Assembly: GCF_022835695.1 (NCBI RefSeq)
Contig: NZ_BQUV01000015.1
Coordinates: 1 to 53,194 of the forward strand
Reading direction: 5' to 3'
Origin: Bradyrhizobium sp. Ce-3
Lineage (GTDB): Bacteria; Pseudomonadota; Alphaproteobacteria; Rhizobiales; Xanthobacteraceae
Length of the DNA: 53,194 bases
Made by a program: the position numbers and the translations under genes. Below are positions 1-7,911 of this stretch, piece by piece (positions within the stretch are counted from its first letter, which is position 1; every line of letters begins with the position of its first letter). Below the pieces are notes generated by a model. That model did no database searches and had not been told where the DNA came from. It saw nothing but the letters and a program-made list of their open reading frames with translations.

Positions 1-1
1 C

Positions 2-256
2 CCCGCACCGCCGCCCGTGCCCTCGCCCTTGGCAGTGACGGTCGTCGAAGTCCCGCCGCCCCCGGCGCAGCCGCCGCAATTCGCAAAACTCGACATCGGC
101 GGCGACTTCGGGTCCGAGGTGCGGGAGCGGGTTGCCAATTTCCGCGCCCAGCAGCAGCGCTTCCTGAGGGAGCGCGAGGAATATTGCACCACGACCATGG
201 CCAAGGTCCGCGCCGCAATCCGCGACCACAGCGACCTGCCGCGCTCCGGCAAGTAA
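2..256 (+). CDS. 3' end of a hypothetical protein (partial)
   Basis: The reading frame is open from the first bases of the window to a TAA at 254-256, so the gene starts upstream and only its C-terminal ~84 residues are visible. The visible part begins Pro-rich (PPPP runs) and is followed by a charged, probably helical tail (EVRERVANFRAQQQRFLRER). It contains one Cys near EEYCTTT. I recognise no domain. The Pro-rich linker followed by a helical tail could fit an envelope or cytoplasmic linker protein, but no function can be assigned from this fragment. Confidence 0.6.
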   Translation, partial: PAPPPVPSPLAVTVVEVPPPPAQPPQFAKLDIGGDFGSEVRERVANFRAQQQRFLREREEYCTTTMAKVRAAIRDHSDLPRSGK

Positions 257-293
257 CCGGCACGCCTTAACCTTCCGGACCGACTACTGAACT

Positions 294-1451
294 TCAGCCC
301 CGCGCGCCGGATTTCACCGGCTCGGTCAGGAAGCGGCCACTCGGTCGCGTCAGCGCCGGCTCCTCCATGGCGTCGCCGACCGGCTGCTTGTCTTCCGCCA
401 TCGATCGCAAGCTCGCCATCGCCTGGGTCATGCGTTCGGCGAATTTCGCCGCGGCGCCGTCGAGAAACGCCTTGTCCTTCGGCTTCGGCTTGGCGATCCG
501 CAGTTCGAAACGCGACGTCCCGTCCGGGCGTTCCAGAACGGCCCGGGTCATGATGATGCGCGGCGCGCCGGGCACCGGCAGCGTGATGCCGACCGTGAAG
601 TAATCGACCGGGCGCCAGTCGAGTGTTTCCTCGACATTGGTATGGTTGCCGTGGGCGCAATGATTTTTGGTGCCGACACCGCGGCGCCCCTTGCCTGACT
701 CCTCGACGATGTCGTCGGCGTCCCACCATTTCTGCCATTGCCCGGGCACGGTGATGAACTCCCACACCGTCTGCGGGGGCGCGGCGATGTCGAACTCCAG
801 GATCGCGTAGGCGTCGTCGCGCGTCACCTCCATCCGCGTTTGCGCGTCGTCGTGCTGCCAAGCCGCTTCGAGATCGCGCGCCCACAGCGTCACATCGCCG
901 ATGATGTCGATGGTCTCGTGATGCGGGATCAGACCCTGCGCCACCGGATCGACGCCCATGGCGCGGATCGCCGCATCGCTGTAGAGCGCGTAGGCGCGGC
1001 CGCCGAGCTTCTCGCCGACGCTGTTCTTGAGCAGCCGGTGGACCAGGATGACGTCGCGCCCGGCGAGCTCTTCGCGGCCACCCATCTTCTGCTTCACCAT
1101 CTCGCCGTGATGGATCACGAACTTGAAATCGAGATCGCCCATCGCGACGCAGGCCTTGCACTCGCAGGTCGAGGCCTGGCGAATGTCGCGCAGCCGACGG
1201 CGGAATTTGAAATAGGCGCCCTCGATCGCGTCCTGCAGCAGCGAGCCGTCGATCGTCCCGGTCGCGTAGACGAAGGCGGCATCGCCCTCGAACTTGGCGA
1301 GGCGAAACGGCGGGCGCAGCCCCTTCACCACCACGTCCATGAAATCGGCGATGATGTCCTGCGCATGGTCGAGCTCGACCGCCGCGAGGAAGTTGGTATA
1401 GCCGGAAATGTCGGCTATCGCGAAATATGCCGCTTCAGCCTTCGGAAGCAT
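294..1451 (-). CDS. DUF2652-type protein: cyclase-like domain plus SRPBCC domain
   Basis: The protein is 385 aa. I chose the ATG at 1451 because GGGAGG lies just upstream; a TTG at 1481 would add ten residues. The first half resembles class III nucleotide cyclases: ADISGYT near residue 15 and FEGDAAF near residue 55 keep the two metal-binding Asp positions. The rest of the catalytic set is not obvious, so activity is uncertain. A CECKAC cysteine pair lies near residue 98. The C-terminal part (roughly residues 215-345, from EFDIAAPPQTVWEFIT) is an SRPBCC/START-like ligand-binding fold. It is the last gene of a three-gene minus-strand run with the hydrolase (43 nt away) and the SCP2-like protein. 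The combination suggests binding of a small hydrophobic ligand; that role is inference. Confidence 0.8.
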   Translation of the reverse strand: MLPKAEAAYFAIADISGYTNFLAAVELDHAQDIIADFMDVVVKGLRPPFRLAKFEGDAAFVYATGTIDGSLLQDAIEGAYFKFRRRLRDIRQASTCECKACVAMGDLDFKFVIHHGEMVKQKMGGREELAGRDVILVHRLLKNSVGEKLGGRAYALYSDAAIRAMGVDPVAQGLIPHHETIDIIGDVTLWARDLEAAWQHDDAQTRMEVTRDDAYAILEFDIAAPPQTVWEFITVPGQWQKWWDADDIVEESGKGRRGVGTKNHCAHGNHTNVEETLDWRPVDYFTVGITLPVPGAPRIIMTRAVLERPDGTSRFELRIAKPKPKDKAFLDGAAAKFAERMTQAMASLRSMAEDKQPVGDAMEEPALTRPSGRFLTEPVKSGARG

Positions 1452-1524
1452 GGAGACCTCCCGCGTAATCGTTTCGTGCAATGACGCAGTCTGTCACAGC
1501 GCGCCATGCGAGGTCGAGGGCGGT

Positions 1525-2373
1525 TTAGCTGCCGCCGATCTTCTCCAGCACCGGCAGCAGGTGCTTCAAGAATTCGCCCGGGTTCTCGCTCATCGGGAAA
1601 TGACCGAGGCCTTTCATGATGGTGGCCTCGGCGCCGGCAATGCTGTTCGCCACCGCCAGCGTCTCCTCCGGCGTGCAGGAATAGTCGTATTCGCCGGACA
1701 GCAGAAACAGCGGGCAACGCCCGGTGTCGATCTCGGCTATGCGGGCGCGGATATCGCCGTCGATCTTGTAGAAATAGAGGTCACCCTTGAAGACACCGGG
1801 CCCGCCTTGCATGTAGTGCCACAAGGTCTCCCACCTCTCCTTGTCGGGCGCGTCGGGACCGACCAGGCCCGAGACGATGGCGGCCGCGACCTCGCCGCCA
1901 TGCACGTCCGGCCGGTGCAGGAAATTCAGGTCGTAATAGGGGTCGACATGCGCGCCGGCCTGCAGGCCGATGATGGCGCGGAAGCGCTCGGGATGCTCGA
2001 GCGCGAGATGCAGCGCGATCCGGCCGCCGATCGAGCAGCCGATCACGATCGGCTTCTCCAGCTCGAGCGCGTCGATCACGGCGAGGATCATCGCCGTGTA
2101 TTGCGCCGAGGTGAGCTGGTACTCCTCGTCGTGCCAGCCCTGCGGCGGCGACGACTTGCCGTGCCAGGGCATGTCGAAGGCGATGACGCGATGGTTGCGG
2201 GTGACACGCGGATCGTTCATCAGGCCGCGATATTGCCGCCCGTCGGCGCCCGCGGTGTGCAGGCAGAGCAGCGGCGTGCCCTCGCCCGCCTCCTCGACAT
2301 AGACGCGGTGCGCCCGGCCGGACAGTTCGAGATGCATGTAGCGGCCGATGATCGGCTCGAATTTGGCGCTCAT
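1525..2373 (-). CDS. alpha/beta hydrolase
   Basis: This 282-aa protein has the alpha/beta hydrolase fold. The nucleophile elbow GCSIGG places Ser115. The probable acid is Asp in SGEYDYSC (about 236) and the probable His is in GLGHFPMSENPGEF (about 264). The oxyanion region is LHTAGADGRQY near residues 39-48. There is no signal peptide, so it is probably cytoplasmic. Its ATG overlaps the stop of the upstream SCP2-like gene by 4 nt (ATGA), which implies translational coupling. The family includes esterases, C-C bond hydrolases and lactonases; the substrate cannot be told from sequence. The spacing to the DUF2652 gene downstream supports one operon. Confidence 0.85.
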   Translation of the reverse strand: MSAKFEPIIGRYMHLELSGRAHRVYVEEAGEGTPLLCLHTAGADGRQYRGLMNDPRVTRNHRVIAFDMPWHGKSSPPQGWHDEEYQLTSAQYTAMILAVIDALELEKPIVIGCSIGGRIALHLALEHPERFRAIIGLQAGAHVDPYYDLNFLHRPDVHGGEVAAAIVSGLVGPDAPDKERWETLWHYMQGGPGVFKGDLYFYKIDGDIRARIAEIDTGRCPLFLLSGEYDYSCTPEETLAVANSIAGAEATIMKGLGHFPMSENPGEFLKHLLPVLEKIGGS

Positions 2374-2738
2374 GCGGCGGCTCCCTCGCGGCGCAGCTTG
2401 CCGAGCGCTTCCTTGAAGTAACGCAGGTTCGCCATGAAGACCTGCAGCTCGCCCTCGGCCGTCAGCACGCGGCGCTTGATCAGCGCCATCAGGTCATTGG
2501 AGCCGGGCGGCGGCCGGGTTTCGCAGAAAAGGTCCCATTCCTCGTCCGAGGTACGCAGCGCGAAAGACGACGACGGCATCACGAACGGGCCCCTCCTCAC
2601 CGCGACGATGCGGCCCTCATGAATCGCGATCAGCCAGGCGGCCTTGCCGATCTCGAGCAGGAAGGTCGTGGTGAGATAGCGGCCGCGCCGCACCAGGCCG
2701 GCGTCGCTATTGACCCGTTCCTGCAGCGCTTCGATCAT
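2370..2738 (-). CDS. SCP2-like small protein
   Basis: This is a 122-aa protein. The ATG at 2738 is preceded by GGGGGGAG at good spacing; an in-frame extension to 2912 has no ribosome-binding site and reads as low-complexity sequence. The body (YLTTTFLLEIGKAAWLI, then IVAVRRGPFVMPSSSFALRT) resembles the sterol-carrier/SCP2 fold, with a strand-rich core and a C-terminal helix ending near LRYFKEALGKL. It is the first gene of the three-gene run with the hydrolase and the cyclase-like/SRPBCC protein. A lipid- or hydrophobic ligand-binding role is inference from the fold resemblance only. Confidence 0.65.
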   Translation of the reverse strand: MIEALQERVNSDAGLVRRGRYLTTTFLLEIGKAAWLIAIHEGRIVAVRRGPFVMPSSSFALRTSDEEWDLFCETRPPPGSNDLMALIKRRVLTAEGELQVFMANLRYFKEALGKLRREGAAA

Positions 2739-2900
2739 GTCGGCTCCCCCCGATCGCAGCCCGTCCGCGCTGGCCGCGGCAGGCACCTGTTCTGCCGGCA
2801 ATGATGGAAGGAATGGCTGGGCCGTCAATCGCCACAGGCGTCGCGCGGCCACGGCGTTTTCGCGCGGGTCGCCACATACAGATTCGGCTGAAACCAGATT

Positions 2901-2965
2901 CCCTGGAGCCAAACTGCCTAGAGCCAGGACTTGCCTAGAGCCTGGACTTGCCTAAAGCCAGGACC
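2901..2965. repeat. short tandem repeat, 17-bp period, about 3.8 copies
   Basis: Units of the form CTAGAGCCAGGACTTGC repeat at 2918-2934, 2935-2951 and 2952-2965 (partial). A degenerate copy lies at 2901-2917. The array sits between the SCP2-like gene and the small minus-strand ORF at 2952-3059 and includes that ORF's stop codon. No function is evident. Confidence 0.6.
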
Positions 2966-3059
2966 AGACCAGCGCCACGTTGGCGGCGCAGGCCGCGAAC
3001 AGCACAACCACAAGCGCGAGCTGCACGCGTTCGTAGGGGGGCTGGTGGATCGCTCTCAT
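2952..3059 (-). CDS. possible 35-aa single-span membrane peptide
   Basis: An ATG at 3059 opens a 35-codon frame ending TAG at 2952-2954. It has a short hydrophilic start (MRAIHQPPYERV) and then a hydrophobic stretch (LALVVVLFAACAANVALVW) long enough to cross a membrane once. Such tiny single-span proteins are common in this group of bacteria. I see no strong ribosome-binding site, and the last codons run into the 17-bp tandem repeat. It could be a real small protein or a chance frame. Confidence 0.35.
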   Translation of the reverse strand: MRAIHQPPYERVQLALVVVLFAACAANVALVWSWL

Positions 3060-3281
3060 GGCCCGAAGCATCCGGCGATTCTACCCGGAGAGTCCCGGGG
3101 ATTCTTTTTTCCGGGATTTACGCCCCGTTAAGGACTCAGGCCCTCCGGCAAAAGGGCCGAAATGACTCATATTTTCAGATGCTTGCCGCAGCTCCGTGCT
3201 CACGGTTCCGTGATTGGAACGGCAAGTTCGCCTGAAACCCGAACCGGGTGCTGGCGTTGTCGGTTGTTTGGGGAAACACGA

Positions 3282-3533
3282 ATGCCGTACGCGCTGTTCT
3301 ATCAAGACGCCAAGCTCAGCAAGGCGTACCCGACCGAGGCCGACGTCTGGAAGCTCGCGAGGAAATCCGGCCTGGTGGTGGATGCCGTATCCGAAGAGGA
3401 GAAGTCCAGCCCGCGCCCGGTGCTGGACAATGACTACGAGATCCGTCCGTGCCAGCTCGAGCCGAACGAAGACCCGGTCAAGAACAAGGCCGATGCCGAC
3501 CGCGAAGCGCGGCTGGAGCCGCGGCTCCATTGA
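3282..3533 (+). CDS. conserved hypothetical protein, 83 aa
   Basis: The ATG at 3282 follows GGGGAAA at good distance; the longer frame upstream lacks a ribosome-binding site. The product begins MPYALFYQDAKLSKAYPTE and is soluble and strongly charged toward the C-terminus (EDPVKNKADADREARLEPR). There is no signal peptide, Cys motif or recognisable domain. It looks like a small cytoplasmic protein. It stands alone, with minus-strand genes on both sides. Confidence 0.6.
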   Translation: MPYALFYQDAKLSKAYPTEADVWKLARKSGLVVDAVSEEEKSSPRPVLDNDYEIRPCQLEPNEDPVKNKADADREARLEPRLH

Positions 3534-3600
3534 GGGATAGCAGATCGTCCAGCCCGCAAGAGCGGGGCCGGAATGTAGGTGGGGTACGGCCGTCCGGCCC

Positions 3601-3840
3601 TTAAGGTGTCGCCGTCGCCAGCGACGCCTGTTCGGCGGCGAGCGACACGCAAATCTTTCGCCGATGCAGACCCCGGATCGCGCCCGTCACCTTGAGCACC
3701 TTGCCGGCCGTGCAGGACGAATCCTGGACGAACACGACCTCATAAGGCGCAAGCGCCAAGGGTTCGGATTTGAGAATGGTCTGGGCGAGGCACGGCACAG
3801 AGACCGCAGAGATGATCAGCCCTAACGCAAGACTACGCAT
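3601..3840 (-). CDS. small exported protein (DUF6719-like)
   Basis: This 79-aa protein starts at the ATG at 3840 (MRSLALGLIISAVSVPCLAQ), which gives a clear Sec signal peptide with probable cleavage after PCLAQ. The mature part has two Cys residues (DSSCTAGKVLKVTGAIRGL and RKICVSL) that could form one disulfide. The pattern QTILKSEPLALAPYEVVF resembles a small periplasmic family known from bradyrhizobia, which I believe is DUF6719; that name is from memory and unverified. Function is unknown. Confidence 0.65.
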   Translation of the reverse strand: MRSLALGLIISAVSVPCLAQTILKSEPLALAPYEVVFVQDSSCTAGKVLKVTGAIRGLHRRKICVSLAAEQASLATATP

Positions 3841-3990
3841 GTTTGTTTGTCCACCAGCCCGGCGATCCCACAATAGCGCATCACGATGAAAGTTCCGTGC
3901 AATGCAGGAATTATTTTTTGCATTGCACGATCAGGCGTGAATAGCGGCTGAACAAGCAAACGCCAGGCCAACAAAAATGTCGGGCCAACG

Positions 3991-4016
3991 AAAAAGGCCG
4001 ACCCGAAGGCCGGCCT
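3991..4016 (-). terminator. rho-independent terminator of the outer-membrane protein gene
   Basis: Read on the minus strand, AGGCCGGCC pairs with GGTCGGCCT around a TTCG tetraloop. The stem is nine base pairs including one G-T pair, and it is followed directly by TTTTT. It lies 27 nt after the stop of the beta-barrel gene at 4043-4759. Confidence 0.9.
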
Positions 4017-4042
4017 CTCGATCTCGATCGACGACAGCGCGA

Positions 4043-4759
4043 TCAGTAGCGGGAGCCCACCGGGCCACCCCAACCGAAGCGGTAGTTGACCCCGAGCTTG
4101 ACGGTATGCTCGTCGTTCCGGAAGCTCGCGCCGACAACGTCGGCCGGGCCGCTGGTGAAGGTGGTCTTGCCGAAATTGTAGTACTGATACTCGGCCTTGG
4201 CCGACCAGTTCGGGGCGAACATGTATTCGAGGCCCGCACCAACGGTATAGCCGTCCTTGTGGCCGCCGTCGGTGGTGAACGCCGCCGGCACGCCGCCGAC
4301 CGACGCCGTGATGTTGTTGTTGTCGCGCCAGGCGTAACCGCCCTTGGCGTAGAGCAGCGCCGGACCCCAGGTGTAGCCGAGCCGGCCGGTCACCGAACCG
4401 AGCTGGTCGGTGTTGCCGGTCACGACGGTTCCGGCGGGGAATGTCAGGCCATTGTTCGAGGAGCTCGGCAGCCAGGAATACTGCGCTTCCAGACCCATCA
4501 CCCAGTTCGGCGCGAACTGATAGTCGAAGCCGCCCTGCACGCCACCCATGAAGCGCGCATCGCTGCCCATCAGGTTGGTGCCGTCGGTGAACGCGCCGCC
4601 GACATGGCCGCCGATATAGAAACCGGTCCAGTTGTAGACGAGTGCGGGGGCGGTATAGGGCGGCGGTGCCTTGGTATAGGTGCGGGCCGGCATGTCAGCC
4701 GCAAACGCCGGGCCCCCAAGGGCGGCCAGCGCGACCGTGCCGAGCAAAAACTTCTTCAT
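4043..4759 (-). CDS. outer-membrane beta-barrel protein (Omp25/Omp31-like)
   Basis: This 238-aa protein has a Sec signal peptide (MKKFLLGTVALAALGGPAFA). A short Pro/Tyr-rich linker (TKAPPPYTAPA) follows, and then an eight-strand barrel pattern beginning NWTGFYIGGHVGGAF and ending KLGVNYRFGWGGPVGSRY. Alternating aromatic strands such as GLEAQYSWLPSS, GRLGYTWGPALLYAKGGYAW and AKAEYQYYNFG support a surface-exposed porin-like protein, a family abundant in rhizobial outer membranes. GGGGA precedes the ATG. A strong terminator follows. Its role is probably structural or passive; it is not a classical large porin. Confidence 0.9.
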   Translation of the reverse strand: MKKFLLGTVALAALGGPAFAADMPARTYTKAPPPYTAPALVYNWTGFYIGGHVGGAFTDGTNLMGSDARFMGGVQGGFDYQFAPNWVMGLEAQYSWLPSSSNNGLTFPAGTVVTGNTDQLGSVTGRLGYTWGPALLYAKGGYAWRDNNNITASVGGVPAAFTTDGGHKDGYTVGAGLEYMFAPNWSAKAEYQYYNFGKTTFTSGPADVVGASFRNDEHTVKLGVNYRFGWGGPVGSRY

Positions 4760-5063
4760 CTCTGATCCCCGTGACTAACGCTGCGCTGTTAAGACAAACA
4801 ACGTGACGCCAATTAGGTTGCTTTGGGGCAATGCCGGACCTGTGATGTTTCCGAGCTGTGACAGGGTCGCAACAACGCCCGTTTGTTCCTTGCCACAGCA
4901 GGTTTTTTCACCGGTTAAGCAGCCGCATTTCGGCTGCATGTAAGTCGCAAACGGCTAAAGTGAAGTTCAGTGCTCCCCGAAAAGTGATCGGAGTTCGCTA
5001 ACGATCCGGTCATGCCTGCGACAGGCCGCCGCGGCCTGACAAGGCGGCATGATCCTCGTCGGC
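4760..5063. other. intergenic region, 304 bp
   Basis: This region holds the minus-strand promoter of the barrel gene. It also contains a small hairpin at 4919-4937 (GCAGCCG, loop CATTT, CGGCTGC) that may end the lipoprotein transcript, although no T-run follows. I see no convincing ORF; the minus-strand frame at 4967-5239 overlaps the lipoprotein gene and reads as a shadow. Confidence 0.5.
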
Positions 5064-5504
5064 CTAGCGCGACATCTTTTCGAGATCCGGAAACGCGGCG
5101 TAGGACGCGCCGGCGCAGACCTCGGCGGCGTTGTCGAGGATGCGGTCAAGCCGGCCGTCGACGAACATGATGCCGCGCTCGCGGGCCGGGCGATAATTGC
5201 CGTCGGTTTCCTTCGCGCTGTAGCGCACGCACACCACATAGCGCAGCCGCCCGCCGACCGTACGTTGCGCAGGCTCGGCGATTCCCGCCTCGCGGACTCC
5301 GACCGGGTTGTTCAAATAGGTCCGCATGAAGGCCAGGATCTGTTCGCGGTACCGGTCCGGCAACGGCTGGTTGGCCACGCCGCGATCGTCGGTGAATGTG
5401 GTCGTCCCGCCGCCATCATCGCTGGTGAGGCAGCCGGCGAGCGGCAGCGAGAGCAGCAGCATTGCCGCCCATTTTGATGAAGTGCGCAAACGACGCTGTT
5501 TCAT
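5064..5504 (-). CDS. lipoprotein, conserved hypothetical
   Basis: This 146-aa protein starts with a basic N-terminus (MKQRRLRTSSKW) and has a hydrophobic stretch ending in the lipobox LAGC, so the lipidated Cys is Cys25. The mature part carries a soluble domain with DRYREQILAFMRTYLNNPVGVREA and GGRLRYVVCVRYSAKETDGNY, then a strand giving IMFVDGRLDRI. Two further Cys residues (about 92 and 129) may form a disulfide. GGGGA lies upstream of the ATG. It probably sits on the periplasmic side of a membrane. No enzymatic motif is visible. Confidence 0.8.
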   Translation of the reverse strand: MKQRRLRTSSKWAAMLLLSLPLAGCLTSDDGGGTTTFTDDRGVANQPLPDRYREQILAFMRTYLNNPVGVREAGIAEPAQRTVGGRLRYVVCVRYSAKETDGNYRPARERGIMFVDGRLDRILDNAAEVCAGASYAAFPDLEKMSR

Positions 5505-5714
5505 GGGGTCCCCGGTCGCGTCTCATAGACTGCCGGGCGGGGAATTCGCAACTCGGTTGTTCCGGCACGGGCCGGTCTCAACCGAAGCCCAGACGCACTC
5601 CGGCCCGTCGCCATTGGGGAAGCAATGGACGGACGGGCCGGTTCTGCATCCAAAGGGAGCAGCGGGGCAATGTGGATCGAACTACGCCCCTCGGATCAGG
5701 TTCAGTCGCGCTGA

Positions 5715-6050
5715 TCAGCCGCGCTTGGCCGGCACGACGTGCTTGGTCGCGACCTTGGCATGGACGTGCTTGGCCGCATGCTTCGGCGACTTCACCTTCA
5801 GCATGCCCATGTGCTTGTGGTGACGGTGATGGCGATAGTGCTTGTGGTGCATCTTGGCGTTGGCGTTGCGCACCTTCGAGGGCAGCTGCTCGCTCTTGAT
5901 GACGGGAGCGGCCTTGGTCGTCGGAGCAGTGGTCGCCGGAGCAGTCGTGGTCGCCGGCGCGGGGGTTGCGGTCTTGCCGGTTTCGGCGGCGAGCGCGGGC
6001 GCTGCGATCACGGACATGGCGAGCAGCGCGGCGGAAATCGTCTTCAGCAT
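5715..6050 (-). CDS. exported His/Lys-rich protein
   Basis: This 111-aa protein starts at the ATG at 6050, preceded by AGGAGG. The upstream in-frame extension has no support. A Sec signal peptide (MLKTISAALLAMSVIAAPALA) is followed by an Ala/Thr/Pro-rich linker. The C-terminal half is basic and packed with histidine (KMHHKHYRHHRHHKHMGM, then HAAKHVHAK). Such a segment would bind transition metals and is very cationic. It is about 2 kb from the copper region on the same strand. Metal storage or envelope binding is inference. Confidence 0.75.
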   Translation of the reverse strand: MLKTISAALLAMSVIAAPALAAETGKTATPAPATTTAPATTAPTTKAAPVIKSEQLPSKVRNANAKMHHKHYRHHRHHKHMGMLKVKSPKHAAKHVHAKVATKHVVPAKRG

Positions 6051-6337
6051 GGTGGTCCTCCTCTTCGGGATCGAGAGGTCTCCGGCCGGATGGTCGGCCT
6101 CACCGATCAATGCACGTGACCCTAGGAGCCGCGCACTGAACCCGTTCTGAAGGACCCTGACGGAATTCATTCATGTGAATGACATCTTTGTCATCTTCCC
6201 CGCCCCCTCCGACGCGATCGCAGGATCACGCAATCGTGGGACCGGCCGGGAATGTTCCACAGCCTCGGGTGTTCAAGTCATCGGGCCTCGGTGTAGGATT
6301 GCCGAGCACGATCACGAACGATCAGGAGCAACCAGGA

Positions 6338-6895
6338 ATGAGCAAGTCGCCGAAGTTTCATTGGAAGTTTTTGGGCCTCGCAGTGCTCTCGATGACGCTC
6401 GTCGCCGGGCCGGTCATCTCGGCCTATGCCGCAGGCAGCGACAATCCCTCACCGCCGGCCTCCGACAGCGGCAGCAAGGGCAAGAAGGCGAAGAAGGACA
6501 AGAGCTCCGCGATCGACGATCAGAAGTTCCTGGCCGGCTATCGCGCCGCCTACACCACCATCTACGACAAGCACGACTACACCGCCGCGATCGACCAGCT
6601 GAAGGCGCTCGGCCAGGACGACCGTGCCGACGTCGCCAACCTGATCGGCTACTCCTATCGCAAGCTCGGCGACTACAAGGTGTCGCAGATCTGGTACGAG
6701 CGCGCGCTGAAGGCCGACCCGGCCCATGTGCGCACCTGGCAGTATTACGGCCTCTGGCAGGTCGAACAGGGCAACCGCGACCAGGCACAATACCATCTGA
6801 ACCGCATCGCCCAGCTCGCCGGCACCAACAGCGACGAATATCGCTCGCTCGCCGCGGCGCTGGAGAAGCCCCCGGGCACCGGCCTGGTTTACTGA
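6338..6895 (+). CDS. exported TPR-like protein
   Basis: This 185-aa protein starts at the ATG at 6338 following AGGAGCAACCAGGA. The N-terminal hydrophobic segment (FLGLAVLSMTLVAGPVISAYAA) is a signal peptide or anchor. A Ser/Lys-rich linker (GSKGKKAKKDKSS) follows. From about residue 70 helical repeats follow the TPR pattern: AAYTTIYDKHDYTAAIDQLK, VANLIGYSYRKLGDYKVS, WYERALKADPAHVRTWQYYG, YHLNRIAQLAG. It is probably a periplasmic scaffold protein. It is monocistronic, with a strong terminator 25 nt after the stop. Confidence 0.8.
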   Translation: MSKSPKFHWKFLGLAVLSMTLVAGPVISAYAAGSDNPSPPASDSGSKGKKAKKDKSSAIDDQKFLAGYRAAYTTIYDKHDYTAAIDQLKALGQDDRADVANLIGYSYRKLGDYKVSQIWYERALKADPAHVRTWQYYGLWQVEQGNRDQAQYHLNRIAQLAGTNSDEYRSLAAALEKPPGTGLVY

Positions 6896-6919
6896 GCGAA
6901 CCAACGATCTTCTTGATCA

Positions 6920-6954
6920 AGCCGGCGTGGTCACGACGACCGCGCCGGCTTTTT
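6920..6954 (+). terminator. rho-independent terminator after the TPR gene
   Basis: AGCCGGCG-T-GGTC pairs with GACC-G-CGCCGGCT around the loop ACGAC, and TTTT follows immediately. It is 25 nt downstream of the TPR gene's stop codon. Confidence 0.9.
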
Positions 6955-6960
6955 GCTGGC

Positions 6961-7172
6961 TGCACTTTATCCCGGCTACACGTCTTCACTTCTCCTTCCC
7001 CCTGAAAGGGGGAACGTCGGGATGGGGGTCAGCCACAGGCTCCGCTGCAAACGGATAGATCAGATCCCCACCCGCTTTGCTCTGCGAGCAAAGCGACCTC
7101 CCCTTTTCAAGGGGAGGTTGGAGCTGCGTAACCCGGATGATGGTTTCGCTGCGCTCTACCCATCCTACAATC
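6961..7172. repeat. composite palindromic intergenic repeat
   Basis: This block contains two hairpins with the same CCCC(T)TTT/AAAGGGG theme: CCTTCCCCCTGAAAGGGGG at 6995-7012 and CTCCCCTTTTCAAGGGGAG near 7098-7116. It also has GCTTTGCTCTGCGAGCAAAGC and a final CCCGGATGATGG...CGCTGCGCTCTACCCATCC part related to the double-hairpin repeats at 42.8 and 52.4 kb. Such mosaics are typical of intergenic repeats in Bradyrhizobium-like genomes. Confidence 0.65.
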
Positions 7173-7195
7173 TTTTACTACGGCTGCTCGTAAGC

Positions 7196-7402
7196 TTACC
7201 GCGTGGCGGCGATGGCGACCTCGCGCCTGCGGCGGCCGAGAATGGCGAGCATGACAAGCGCGCCGACCGAGCAGGTGAGCGCGAGCTCCAGCACGGCATT
7301 GCTGCCGCCCCGCGTCAACAGGCCGGCCAGAATCGGCGGCGATGCCGCCGAGATCAGGTTCAGCGGCAGCGCGATGTGCCGGAGCGGCCCTGGCCCGGCC
7401 AA
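7196..7402 (-). pseudogene. remnant of an MFS transporter (last two membrane spans)
   Basis: The minus-strand frame reads HIALPLNLISAASPPILAGLL followed by ALTCSVGALVMLAILGRRRR. This is the usual ending of a 12-span MFS protein, spans 11-12 plus the basic tail. Only about 68 residues remain. Upstream (above 7402) the frame stops and no other MFS span can be read, so the rest of the gene is gone. It lies next to the intergenic repeat mosaic, which may mark the deletion. It is not a functional transporter. Confidence 0.6.
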
Positions 7403-7435
7403 ATCCCCAATATTACGGCCAGTTGCGGAGCGTGA

Positions 7436-7714
7436 TTACGGGTAGTGCTCGAGGCGCCGGTCGGGCTTTTGCGGACGGCTTGCCCCGACGGTGTTGCCGG
7501 CTGTGGCTTCCCCCGGCTTCGCCGGGCGCGCGGCGCGCTCGATCGGCGGGCCGCTGTCGCCGGTCCTCTTGTTGTTGTTCAGCGCCTGGCCGGTCGTGGT
7601 GAGGTTGGCCGCCTGCCCGGCCCCTGCCGGGCCGGCCGAAGGACCCGAGCTCTGCGCCAACACCGTTCCCGACAGCACCAGTGCCGCCATCAGTATTGCC
7701 GCGTTGACTGTCAT
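7436..7714 (-). CDS. small exported protein, hypothetical
   Basis: This 92-aa protein starts at the ATG at 7714 (MTVNAAILMAALVLSGTVLAQ) with a Sec signal peptide. The mature part is low-complexity, rich in Gly/Ala/Pro/Asn (SSGPSAGPAGAGQ, QALNNNKRTGDSGPP) and without Cys or a recognisable fold. It follows the CusF-like gene on the same strand after a 197-nt gap containing a long hairpin, so co-transcription with the copper genes is uncertain. Confidence 0.55.
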   Translation of the reverse strand: MTVNAAILMAALVLSGTVLAQSSGPSAGPAGAGQAANLTTTGQALNNNKRTGDSGPPIERAARPAKPGEATAGNTVGASRPQKPDRRLEHYP

Positions 7715-7825
7715 GGAGGGGGCCTTCTGCGCACAAATGATGCACAGCAACGCGCCGCTGCCACGGACGTTCCCCCGGCGCCGTCATTTAAGGTAAATGC
7801 GTGGCGAATTCCTGGGGCCCTGCCT

Positions 7826-7871
7826 GCAGCCGGCAGGAGCACATGCGCGGGTTGGCGGGCCTGCCGGCTGC
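7826..7871. other. long hairpin downstream of the CusF-like gene
   Basis: GCAGCCGGCAGG (7826-7837) pairs perfectly with CCTGCCGGCTGC (7860-7871) across a 22-nt loop. It lies after the stop of the CusF-like gene on the minus strand, with no T-run. It may stabilise or end the copper operon transcript. Confidence 0.55.
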
Positions 7872-7911
7872 ATCCGGCCGACAGCCCGCCCAGGTGACGC
7901 CGACCGTCGCC

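Noticed and set aside
4967-5239. Minus-strand ORF overlapping the lipoprotein gene
   Set aside because: It is in another frame of the lipoprotein gene and has Arg/Ala-rich shadow composition and no ribosome-binding site.
5602-5639. Hairpin GGCCCGTC...GACGGGCC as part of a riboswitch
   Set aside because: It lacks conserved riboswitch core elements, and has no T-run for a terminator. It may be a simple intergenic hairpin.
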